Below, in pieces: positions 1 to 13,846 of a stretch of 64,000 nt of DNA. This DNA comes from Datnioides undecimradiatus (Eukaryota > Chordata > Actinopteri > Lobotiformes > Datnioididae), in assembly GCA_008933995.1 (NCBI GenBank), contig WARS01000014.1, forward strand, positions 5,193,192-5,257,191, read 5' to 3'. The position numbers were made by a program, and so were the translations under genes. Position 1 is the stretch's first letter, and each line of letters opens with the position of its first letter. The notes under the pieces are model-generated. The model searched no databases. It was not told the origin of the DNA and worked only from the letters and a program-made list of their open reading frames with translations.

Positions 1-4457
<4,457 letters not shown>

Positions 4458-4687
4458 TGACCTCATAATAGAGCTGCCAGTTTCAATTAAGGCATAAATT
4501 ACAGTTAACGAGACTGCACTTTGTGACTCATTTCTTAATCTTGAAAAAGCACTTTGAATTTTGAACATGTCTGTGGCTCCTAGTTGGCCCATATATGGAG
4601 AAAATAACACGAAAACCAACTCAGACACCGCCCCAAACCCATACAGCCTGGCTTGGCTATCTCCGCAGCACAGCAAGACAGACATAA

Positions 4688-4840
<153 letters not shown>

Positions 4841-5471
4841 ATTCTGTTCTACCTTCAGCTTCAGTAGGGTTTAAAGGGACCTGGTCCAATACACTGATCT
4901 AAGATCAGCCATTAATAAAAAAAAAACTGGCTGAAAAAAACAGATTTGTGCTTCAGGACAATTTCCACAAGCAGTCCCCCACTTAAACAAATTGTCTTAG
5001 TACCTTTTTCATAAACTGTCAACAGTTAATTGAGGATCTGGTAAAGTCGTTCTGTTGTTTGTTTTTATCAGTGCTTTGGATGTGTTTATATGTAACTGTA
5101 TGACTTCTATAGTAGGTTTACTAGTCCCTAACCATGTAACTGCAATAATGCAAAAAGGAACTTGGTAAAATGTCCAAATAATTTTGCCCATGTCGCTATC
5201 ATTTAATGCCTTAGATGTTGTACTGTACTTTCTAAGTTTTCTTTGCATTGCATGCGTGCTTCCATGGCTGTCTGTTGTGTATTTTTTGTGCCAATTTAAA
5301 AATTGAATAGGTTTAATTAAACAAAGTTAAATTAAACAAAGTTAAATTAAACACAATGTTGTTTTAATGTTTACAGTGTCCAAGTGACCACAGACTGGAG
5401 AAAAAAAAGGGGGCCAGACTCATTTGCTCTGAATTGTGTGTTTAACTTTAATACAGTGAAAAGAAAATAAA
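4841..5471 (+). other. zc4h2: zc4h2 3'UTR with two candidate poly(A) signals
   Basis: This is AT-rich sequence after the zc4h2 stop, with no credible ORF. AATAAA occurs at 4914-4919, only 74 bases past the stop and followed by an A run, and again at 5466-5471. A short tandem copy (gttaaattaaacaaa-like, about 5309-5352) lies between. The distal signal is the better guess for the main 3' end because the nearest annotated element beyond it lies on the opposite strand. The transcript end itself is inferred. Confidence 0.6.
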
Positions 5472-5739
5472 TGGCTGTTTTGTACTAACCTTGTTAGCAT
5501 GTCCTGTTTTTACACTCAAAACAAAGGCCAGACGTTTGTTTCTGTTATTTAGCAGTGTGAACATAAACACAGCTGCAGCTGAGCAGGGTAGCTGAAGACA
5601 CCACCATCGGCATATGGATGTTAGGCAAATGGGTGGGATTAGCCTGTGTGTTAAAATAAAGAGGTAGGAAGATGTTATGCCTCAAAACTACAACATTGTC
5701 CTTTTCATTGTGTTAATACGGTGCCCATCATATCTGCAG

Positions 5740-5978
5740 CTATCTGTCTGAAAAAGGACAGCGAGGGTTTGTTAAATGAGTTCCTGTAGCGTTTTTGTCA
5801 GGGTAACCCCTCATTTCATCTGTTGCCAGGGCAACTCCACGTTCCTTAGTAGTTGCTAAGGCAACCTCAGGTTGCTGTGACCCGCATATGTCCACCAAGT
5901 AGTTCCTCCCAAATCCAGCGAGAGGCATCGAAGGGCTTTGGGAGATGTTGCACAAACTCCCCCAACGTTCACAGTCCT
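5740..5978 (-). CDS. unrecognised gene, last exon (frame uncertain)
   Basis: The acceptor is ttctttgtgttccag, before GACTGTGAACG. In phase with the middle exon, the frame runs DCERWGSLC... to a TAG at 5740-5742. A different frame, entered a few codons later, gives about 30 residues (LGEFVQHLPKPFD, then WIWEELLGG) ending in TGA. That frame has a more protein-like composition. Reaching it needs a one-base change near the exon start, so the gene may be frameshifted in this assembly. Confidence 0.35.
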
Positions 5979-6682
5979 GGAACACAAAGAATACTTTTAA
6001 TCCTGTAAATAATGGATGTGATCAGTCCAACTGACACCAACAGTGGTTGGCTGAAGACATGGTTTGCTGGCAGCTCGTCTGTGCATAAAGTAACTTACAC
6101 CATAGCTCAAGTGTGTGTTTAGTCTGCCCTTCAGTGCCTGGAACTGCAGTTGTGTCTTCCTCCTCCTGATAAAACTTTTGAAGGCCAGAGAAGCCTGTTC
6201 CCGCTCACACGCAGCGCAGACAGCAGGATCATGGAGCTCCACCTCTGCAGCCTGCAGCCATAAAAGATAAACACATGAAAATACGAAGCAGAGATGTTTT
6301 AGTTTTTATCGAAAACCAAGTGGCAAAACTGAGTCAGAGGAGTGTGTCTCCCAACCCGTCTCATGTCCTCCTTGAACGTTTTCAGCCTCAGCATTGAAAT
6401 GAGTTGAGGAGGGACGAGCTGGACTTCGGGACCTTGACATATAAGATCGGAGGAGGGGGAGGAGTAGGAGGTTTGGTCTCTTTCTCGTTTGGTATACTCT
6501 CCCCGACCTCTGAGCTCGTCCCCGGCCACAACGTGACTCCGACACTCGCTCCTCTCCTTCCATCTTTCTCCTTTGTGTCGCCTCTTCTCCTCCTCGTGTG
6601 TTAACTCAAGGTGTTGCTGTTTGTTCCGGACAAGAGAAATCATTCTCCCTAAGTGGTTTCTCACGGCTTCCTCCTCCTCCAT
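5740..6682 (-). CDS. unrecognised small multi-exon gene (possibly decaying), gene-level span
   Basis: I do not recognise this gene by name. Three minus-strand segments are joined by plausible splice sites. The first opens with MEEEEAVRNHLGRM and may include an unspliced intron. The middle exon (6099-6251) is the convincing part, with excellent acceptor and donor. The last exon begins at 5978. The middle exon has a CxxC pair (DPAVCAACEREQ) and a basic, helical stretch (SFIRRRKTQLQFQALKGRL). In the last exon the frame that follows from splicing (DCERWGSLC..., 82 residues including the downstream X-boxes) looks less protein-like than a shifted frame reading LGEFVQHLPKPFD then ASRWIWEELL. This suggests a one-base indel: a sequencing error or early pseudogenisation. 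The gene is tail-to-tail with zc4h2, with a CpG-moderate region upstream. Confidence 0.5.
5822..5865. promoter_or_regulatory. pair of RFX X-box palindromes
   Basis: GTTGCCAGGGCAAC at 5822-5835 and GTTGCTAAGGCAAC at 5852-5865 both fit the X-box consensus GTNRCC-N(0-3)-RGYAAC, read on the appropriate strand. They are 30 bases apart start to start, about three helical turns. X-boxes bind RFX factors and are typical of ciliary gene control. The motif match is seen directly. Function is inferred. They fall inside the last exon (or its 3'UTR) of the unrecognised minus-strand gene and about 350 bases past the zc4h2 poly(A) signal. Confidence 0.55.
6099..6251 (-). CDS. unrecognised gene, middle exon
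   Basis: This is a 153-base exon (51 codons, phase 0 at both ends). The acceptor is tttatcttttatggctgcag and the donor is GGT followed by gtaagt. The protein runs from AAEVELHDPAVCAAC to KGRLNTHLSYG. It is rich in basic residues, has one CxxC pair, and reads as a compact helical segment. The quality of both splice sites is the main reason to believe a gene is here. Confidence 0.6.
6299..6682 (-). CDS. unrecognised gene, first coding segment
   Basis: This open frame starts at an ATG at 6682 (MEEEEAVRNH...), is Glu/Lys/Arg-rich, and runs to a stop at 6299. The end must be spliced for the gene to continue. The best phase-0 donor that keeps KTFKEDMRR is at about 6353 (CGG followed by gttggg), which is a weak site. 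A pyrimidine-rich tract ending in aag near 6438 could be an internal acceptor before GPEVQLVPPQLISML. So this segment may be two exons with a retained intron between them. The exact structure needs RNA evidence. Confidence 0.4.
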   Translation of the reverse strand: MEEEEAVRNHLGRMISLVRNKQQHLELTHEEEKRRHKGERWKERSECRSHVVAGDELRGRGEYTKRERDQTSYSSPSSDLICQGPEVQLVPPQLISMLRLKTFKEDMRRVGRHTPLTQFCHLVFDKN

Positions 6683-7021
6683 TCGATTTTAAACGGAGTA
6701 TGCTAACCGATGACACGTTTTCAGTTGTATCTGTTCAGTGTTTACATGATTAGCACAGTGACTGCACCACGTTGGCTTACGCTTACGTTCACTTAGTGAC
6801 GCAACCATTAAACTAGGCGCTGGTCCGTGTTTGTGTGGGGGAATAAACCCGAGTAACCAACCGTTTTTCTTTAAACAAAGAAAGAGAAATATAAAACGAG
6901 CTTTAATAGGGAACAAAGGTCATCGTCAAACATGGATTCCCCCTTTTCCAAATTGTATTTACACGCCCTCTTCTTTTACTGTTTACACTCCACCTGCACT
7001 TCCTGCCATCGGCGCGTCATT

Positions 7022-7036
7022 ACTGCCATCTGGTGG
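7022..7036 (-). promoter_or_regulatory. CTCF-type binding motif
   Basis: The minus strand reads CCACCAGATGGCAGT, which matches the vertebrate CTCF core CCACYAGRKGGCRSY at every position. The site lies between zc4h2 plus the unrecognised gene on one side and asb12 on the other, a plausible domain-boundary position. Binding is inferred from the motif only. Confidence 0.5.
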
Positions 7037-8318
7037 TCGACAGGTGCACGATACCCATTTCATTCACGGGGAAGCGGTCTCGGTATTTTTGGTCTTCAGT
7101 GTATTTACATATATAATCCAACGATTCACTTGTATTTATTTATCACATATGAACCAGAGGTTGAACGGTGATATTTTTAAAATGAAAAGCAGCACATGAT
7201 TGTGCGAGATCCATGAAAAAAAACAAAAACCAAGTCTTAAGTAATCTAAATCCAAAGATAACAACACATATTATAATATTTAACAAACAAAAAAATGTCA
7301 ATATACAATAAAATTCTATTATTTTTCTTTGAATTTAACACCATAACACATGTTAGATAATGCAACATCACTGTACTGGCAAGAGGTTTTGGCTTTGTTT
7401 CACATATTACAGTTCTGTTTTGTGTGATTTTAATTTGCATTCAGAAATATGAGAGTTCAGATGAAACTTTGTAGACTTATTTTTTTAAAAAAAGATTTTA
7501 TAAAAAGCTGCTTCAATTGATGCCATTTAAGGAACAATAATGATAGCAATTCAACTGTAAAATACATTGACAGCACATTATTTATCCTTATTGTAATGCA
7601 TTGGCTAATGATCTTCTTTTTGTCACCGTTTTTAGGTCAGTATTCAGGAAGTCTGCATGAACAGCAAATCTTGGCGATTTCGATTATTCGTCCCATGTCC
7701 CTGTGCTGAAATAAATAAATAAAGTTTCCTTATGTATTTGTACAATGCCAGGAATCTGGACTCTTGTGCCATCTGCTGAAAGAATGTGGTGTGTCACAGC
7801 CTCCCCGCTAAACAGGGGCAGAATGAAGACATGGGTGGGTTTGGCAGAGGAACAGCTGACTGGCTGCTCCTCTGAAGCTTCTGACAGTCACGCAGCTGAC
7901 ACTTACTAAAATGGCTGCCTCGGTGTGATTCAGGGAAACAGGGTGATAACAGGGCACACACCCCAAACTAACTGCTTTTCTCACTGTTTATTTGGCGTCA
8001 TCATCAGTTGCACATCATTGGGCATTTTTACTCCCTGTCTGACAAGCTGGAATGAAAACTGAAAGATTATAACACGCTTCATCGTGTGACATAGAGGCAG
8101 ACGTCTACGTTACATTTTTGTTTTTACTCGGGAAACAGGGAGAGACAGTCACACGCACCAATCACTGACAGGGTGTCACACTTGTATCACTTTTCTAATT
8201 ATAAACCAGGGGCCTGGACTCTCCAAGAATGGAAGTTTAGCCAGGCCCATCTGTGGCCTAAAATTAGCCCCCACCCCCCCCAAGGCAGGAGCCCTGATGC
8301 CCCCCCCCCCGGCAGCTA

Positions 8319-8340
8319 ACACACACACACACACACACAC
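8319..8340. repeat. (CA)n microsatellite with adjacent poly-C
   Basis: About 11 CA units preceded by C-rich runs at about 8268-8281 and 8300-8310. Confidence 0.9.
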
Positions 8341-8528
8341 TCATACAGATGGACACACAAGCACACGAACCATACTGCACTTTTCACAACTCACATCTCC
8401 TGTGGAAGCGTCACACACTCCTTGGAGGACCTTTCATTCCCTCTTTCTACCACGTGACTTATTATTATGGAGTTTTGAGTTCTTCTTCCTTTGACTTTGG
8501 AAATGACATCAGCAAGTGACTAGATGAG

Positions 8529-8904
8529 GTGAGTGACTTGCTGCAGTAAGTTCCAGTTTGCTGCTGTCACACAAACCATGTATGTGGCCGTGCTTTCTAA
8601 TCTGTGGAGTTTTGTGTGGGAGAACATTCATTACTTTCATGTCTATGAGTAAAATATGCACTCATGTATGGCTTAAAGCTATGCGCATTATATCTCCTCT
8701 GTCTTTTAATGCTTCTGTGTCATGTAAACAAAGTGCATTGTCTTATACATGTTTGTGGTTAAAAGCGTACATTATTGGCTTTCATGTTGTTATGCTGAAG
8801 TAAAACTCATGCCCAACGAAAATAACCCAATGTGACAAGAGTATGTCAGCTGTGTATGTTTTTGGGTGTATTGTCATCCTTCTCTGGCATTTCTGTCGTT
8901 GCAG
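8529..8904 (+). other. asb12: putative asb12 5' intron
   Basis: It lies between the candidate noncoding donor at 8529 (gtgagtg) and the acceptor before 8905. Nothing else was recognised. The assignment of the upstream noncoding exon is tentative. Confidence 0.35.
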
Positions 8905-8943
8905 ATGGAGTAGCTTTGACTTGCATCAGCCTGGAGTTACATT

Positions 8944-9228
8944 ATGGTTCTGGGCCAAGCTGTCAACATGAGTTTGATGGACATTTCTAAGATCTTCTCC
9001 CTGCTGCAGCCTAAGGACGAGGACGAGGACAACGAGCAGTGTCAGGCCTTGAACAACGCCGTGAGCAGCGACAACGTGACTCTGCTCTCTGAGCTCCTGT
9101 CTCAGGAGAGTTACAGGAGGTCTATCAATGCTCGAAGCGGGTGGGGGGTCCCTGTAACTCCTTTGCGCACTGCTGCTGCTCTGGGACACCTAAGGTGCTT
9201 GGAGTTATTGTTGGAGCACGGTGCAGAG
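8944..9228 (+). CDS. asb12: asb12 coding exon 1
   Basis: 95 codons. The exon begins at 8905 after tctgtcgttgcag, so 39 bases are 5'UTR. It carries the N-terminal signature and the first ankyrin-type repeat (TPLRTAAALGHLRCLELLL). The donor is GAG followed by gtgaga, phase 0. Confidence 0.94.
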
Positions 9229-10787
9229 GTGAGATAAGGAGAGAGCATTTTGTTGTAAAGCATTTAGATGCGGACGGCGAGATGGCTCTTTGAGAATAGC
9301 TGTGGAGGGAGCAGGTGGGACGCTACATGGAAATAAGAAATTCTAATTAATAATCAACATGATAAGCTGCTTTCAGCCATCACACAATTCATTTAAGCAC
9401 AAAGAAGGTTTCTACTTTATTCCTGCAGATCTTTGTCATTTATTAAAAATGAGGACTGAGGAATTAGATTTTTCACACTTAGGGCATTCAAGCAGCACTA
9501 ATCTCTCATTTTATATGAAGAATGGTTCAAATTACTAAGTGTAATATATAAGGGGTCACTAGTAGTGACAAGCCCACATAAAATTATTACCAAACTCTGC
9601 AGGCCACCTCAGTCCTATGGAGGAATGAAAAGCCTTTAGCTCTTTGTTTTAGTTTTTGATCCTTCAAACCCTGCTGTTGTTTTCAGAACCAGCCACCACT
9701 GTACATCATCTCACCACAATCATATGGCCAATGTTAGAGACTAGCTATAGGGAGACAGTGGAGCATTTAGCTCCTACAAGGCATGATATATGTCCGCCAG
9801 GAGGTGGTGGAGAACAAAACATAGCTAAAAGTTGAATATCAGATTTAAAAGCATTTAGAATATGAATGAACCCTTGGGGTGTTCTTGTTGTAATAATAAA
9901 GAAATGTTCAGTTATCTTCGGTAAGAATAAAATCACAGCTTTTATGATTCAAAGTGCCCATCAGCAAATCTCCAAAATTTGTGTTTCCTACTCTTACACG
10001 TTTTGCGCTACTGTGTTTAAATCCAGATTGACAGCCTGGATGTGAAGGCACAGACGCCCCTGTTCACGGCAGTCAGTGGGAAACATCTGGACTGTGTGGT
10101 CGCCCTGCTGAAAGCTGGAGCCGATCCTAACGGCAGCCAGTACAACAACTGCTCCCCGGTGCTGACAGCTGCCCGAGAGGGCGACGTAGACGTTCTCCGA
10201 GAGCTGCTGAGGTTCGGAGCCGAGGTGGATGTCAGACCAAAAGTCCCTGAGTGGGCCTCTAATGCCACAGCCTGCAGAGGACCTCTTTACATCTCAGCTG
10301 TTTATGGACACCTGGACTGCTTCAAGCTGCTCCTCCTCCACGGAGCCAACCCCAATTACAACTGCACAGATGAGAAGATGCTGGCCAGGATTAAGCAGCC
10401 AAAGACAGTTCTGGAGGTGTGTCTCCGTTATGGCTGTGGGGTGGAGTACATCCAGCTTCTTATAGACTTTGGGGCGGATGTGTATCTGCCTACACTGATC
10501 ATTGACAAGACTACAAAACAGAATGAAGCCCTAGTTCTGCTGCTCAAAGAGAGAGGTGAGACACTGGTAAAAGTTGGTTCAGTAAGCACTGAAACAGGAG
10601 GACTGTCTCAAAACACTCACATTTGTCTTCTTCTTCTCCAGTTTGTCCCAAAACACTGATGTCGCAGACTCGGCTAGCAATTCGAAGATACCTCAACGTT
10701 GCCACTAAGGACCCTGCCATTGACAGTTTGGACATTCCTCTCATCCTGAGGAACTACCTGAAGCATGACACCTCTGAACTCATTTGA
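8944..10787 (+). CDS. asb12: asb12, ankyrin repeat and SOCS box protein 12 (gene-level span, three coding exons)
   Basis: This is a complete ASB12-like gene. The coding segments are 8944-9228, 10027-10555 and 10642-10787, giving 319 aa, close to the mammalian protein. ASB proteins are substrate receptors of Cullin-5/Elongin B-C ubiquitin ligases. Ankyrin repeats bind the target and the C-terminal SOCS box binds Elongin C and Cullin 5. The N-terminal signature MSLMDISKIFSLLQP, the block INARSGWGVPVTPLR and the block DSLDVKAQTPLFTAVS all match mammalian ASB12 as I remember it. The first ATG (8944) adds eight residues before the conserved MSLMDI start at 8968; either could be used. The acceptor at 8905 implies an upstream noncoding exon. 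The gene is tail-to-tail with arhgef9. The substrate is not evident from sequence. Teleosts may carry two copies (a/b), which I cannot tell apart here. Confidence 0.95.
9229..10026 (+). other. asb12: asb12 intron
   Basis: This is an AT-rich intron bounded by gtgaga and aaatccag. No other gene is seen in it. Confidence 0.9.
10027..10555 (+). CDS. asb12: asb12 coding exon 2 (ankyrin repeats)
   Basis: The acceptor is gtgtttaaatccag, phase 0. The exon encodes 176 codons plus one base and holds the core ankyrin repeats: QTPLFTAVSGKHLDCVVALL, CSPVLTAAREGDVDVLRELL, GPLYISAVYGHLDCFKLLLL and YIQLLIDFGADVYLP. The donor is at 10556 (AGAG followed by gtgaga). Confidence 0.95.
10642..10787 (+). CDS. asb12: asb12 coding exon 3 (SOCS box)
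   Basis: The acceptor is cttcttcttctccag. The first two bases complete a Val codon. The exon encodes the SOCS box: a BC-box-like helix (MSQTRLAIRRYL) and a Cul5-box-like segment (IDSLDIPLILRNYLKHD), ending ELI and TGA at 10785-10787. The reading frame between 10556 and 10641 is an intron read through by chance. Confidence 0.94.
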
Positions 10788-11741
10788 TGTTTACAGTGGC
10801 ATCAGAAAATGTGGCCAGTGACATTTTTTTTTTTTTTACCTCGTTGCTCTAAAGTCATGACTGGATCATTGATTGATTGATTCTTCCTTTGTCATATTTT
10901 CCCACAAGCAGGACAAGAATACAGTCAGTCTCAGTGTGAGAGGTTTGTATCTGGTTCCTCAGAGGTCACTGTACTGTCCCATGCCTATACATGTTTGTTT
11001 TTATTATTTATAACTAAGTTTGGGATTACCAAAATAGGTTTCAGTAGATATTTCACCTCTGTGTTTGTCACACAGAAAGATGATTGTCCTGACAGGCTCC
11101 ATGTTGGAAAGTCTCCCGTCTTTACGAGGTGTAACACCATACTTGACCACTAGAGACCACAGTAATACTGTTTATTGAGGCGTCTCACTGGCAAATGTGA
11201 ACATCTGTCAATGCCTCTTGGCACCGCCTTCAGTTTTGTGTTTTTTCCACAGGTGACATTACACAATCAAACGTAGCACCACTCAGTTATTTCGACATCC
11301 AGACACAACTGGAGAAACACACACAAACAGTGTCTCAACCACACCGGGGTGTCTTAGATCTTGCCTGAAAAACAGTCTTGCATCTTCAAAACATTAGGAA
11401 GCGGAGTGATCAGCCTACACTCCGGCGCAGCCAACTGGGAGAATATATTTGCATAAGTCTCATTACTTATTGATTGCAGCATAGTTATTTGCAGGCTGCA
11501 GTTTGTGGTGTGAAGTTTGTTGAGAATCTTTCTTTTGTGACTTGTGCACACCGTCCTGATAATGCTAGCATCTTGTGTTTGTATGCCCTTAAGTCTGTCC
11601 TGTGTGACACATCCAGGAGTCAGTGAGTCAGCTATTGGGAATGGGACGTACAAACAGGAAATGATGTCACGCGACAGGAAACCCCTAGCACAATGCACCC
11701 ACTCACACATTGACGCCTCCACACGCCGCTTCTGTAGAGGT
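10788..11741 (+). other. asb12: asb12 3'UTR and the convergent spacer to arhgef9
   Basis: No coding sequence is seen. I found no canonical AATAAA on the plus strand in this interval, so the asb12 3' end is not placed. The minus-strand poly(A) signal assigned to arhgef9 lies just beyond, at 11742. Confidence 0.5.
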
Positions 11742-12631
11742 TTTATTTTCAACAAAAGTACAGCTATATCAGATATGGATTTATTTTTACAGCAAAGTAC
11801 AACATATTCCCAGTGCTTCTGATTACATCAAAACATATAATGTACATACAGTTGACATCTCCACTCTCCCATTCACAGTTTCTGGATTGAATAGGCATTA
11901 TTTTTCAGGTTTTTCATTTCTACAACAAATAATCAAACTCAAAAGGCCAGCAAGAAAGAAAATGACAAATGTTTGCATATGGTGACAAAGGATATGGATA
12001 GTGTGAGTCAAATTTTGTGTGATAGGCAAAAATCCAGACCTCAAACTAGATGGTAATATACAATGTGGGATGTCAGTCTTCTGTTACCCTTGTTGTCACT
12101 GAACACCACATCAACATATGGCTCATTGAAGACTCTGTTGTACCCTGACTATTCTGAAACCACGCAGGACTGCGAAACCAACTGCAAGGAGTTCCTACTG
12201 AAGATGTTGCTATGCTAAATGTGAGTAAACGCCGGTAGCGGCTCACGGACACCGTGGACTGAAAGGAATGACATAAATCTGAGCAACCTCCGAATGCGTC
12301 CGATTGACGGGCTGCTAACTTGGCTGTCTTGGTTTTGTGACCGGAAAGAGAGAAAGAAATAAAATGAAAATAAAAATAGAAAAACGACAAAAGTCTTCAA
12401 CTGCACAGAAGGCTGTCCTCTCAGCTCTCAGTACAAGGTCAGGATGATAGTTATATAAGAAAATAAAACCAATATATACATCCTTTTTAACAATGTGGCC
12501 AAAATGGTACTATTTAATACTGCATTCAATAAATACAAGTAAGGAATTGATTTGTACTGTCAAGTCATTGTACTTTAAAGAATCATTTCTTAAGTAGAAA
12601 CAAGAGCATGATATGAATTGCAATGAAGTAC

Positions 12632-12648
12632 TGTGTGTGTGCGCGCAT

Positions 12649-12680
<32 letters not shown>
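12632..12680. repeat. (GT)n microsatellite
   Basis: A mixed GT/GC run passing into GA, inside the inferred arhgef9 3'UTR. Confidence 0.9.
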
Positions 12681-12681
<1 letters not shown>

Positions 12682-13807
12682 TGTCTTCAGGATTATGTTT
12701 ATTTTTAGTTCATCCCGAGAGGTTTCGCATTTATTCAGCTCTTCTGCTCGACTACAAATCTATACACAAACATCCATGATCAGTGCTAACTCCTATTTGG
12801 TTCACTGTTGTCATAGAAAAATTATACCCGTTTTGCCTCAGCGGTTAATGGCAATCCAAATAAAATAGAAAAAAAAGAAGAAGATAATAACCAGCAGTGT
12901 GGACCATGACAGTGTAGGCTGGAGTCAAAGAAAAGAAAATCAAGATTTCAAATAATGTTACAGTTTTAAGTGTCCAGATATTATATCTCGGCAAAGAGAG
13001 CATCAGTGCCTTTCATTTCACCTATCAACACTTCAGTCTTTGATTCAGCACGGGGGAGGACGTTCCCCTCCACTTGACAATAAATAAAAACAAGAGGCTA
13101 CAACCTGCAATGTACAGTGAGCAGGAGACAGGTGGACAGAGAAAAGAACTCCCTTCAGTGAGATGGTATGGGTTCACAAATGAATGGTTCCGCGTTGTGG
13201 TAAAAAAAAACAAACAAACAAACAAACAAAAAAACCATTTGGAAGTTAAAATGAAACTAAACAATCTGTCAAGAGTTGTCTTAAGTCTCATGCAAAATAT
13301 TGGATGCCACAAGCATGCATTTACCTGGTACTGAGGTCTACCGCACGCTAGAACTGGAACAACATTCGTCTCCAACGCAAAATACCAATATCCAAATATA
13401 TGATCTGTTCTTTTTACATTATTTACAGTGTGTAGCTGATAAAGTTAAAATAGATGATTCTTCTTTTGATTCATAACTCACTGTTAATAATATACTTTGA
13501 AATGTGAAACCTATCTTGGCTAATGAAAATCTGTTTACCTACTCTATATTCAAATTAAACCGTCTCTCAGCGTGTTTAATAGACTATAAAGGAACTCTAT
13601 GTTGTTTCTAAACATCTGAAATTAGAACAAACCTCTTTTTGTGCAATAAAATTACCGCTATGTAAGTGTGATATAATATAAGAAGGTGTTTTAAAGTGTT
13701 TCAGTCAGACAGCACAGTATCTGCTCATATGGAAAAAGGCCTGACCTCTAAGTTTTCTGTCCGAGCGGATCTCATGCACCGGGGGTCGAGGAATTCCCAG
13801 TGTGTAT

Positions 13808-13846
13808 GAGAGAAAGAGAGAGAGAGAGAAAGAGAGAGTGAGAGAG
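13808..13846. repeat. (GA)n microsatellite
   Basis: An imperfect GA/GAAA run inside the inferred arhgef9 3'UTR. Confidence 0.85.

Larger units (their letters stand above)
6683..8528. other. intergenic region between unrecognised gene and asb12
   Basis: No coding exon was recognised. It holds the presumed promoter of the minus-strand gene just above 6682, a CTCF-type motif at 7022-7036, AT-rich sequence to about 7750, poly-C and (CA)n runs at about 8268-8340, and a possible 5' noncoding exon of asb12 ending at 8528, where GAG is followed by gtgagtg. Confidence 0.6.

Noticed and set aside
10556-10659. Asb12 frame continuing past 10555
   Set aside because: It is intron read-through. A consensus donor and acceptor flank it, and the spliced product restores the SOCS box.
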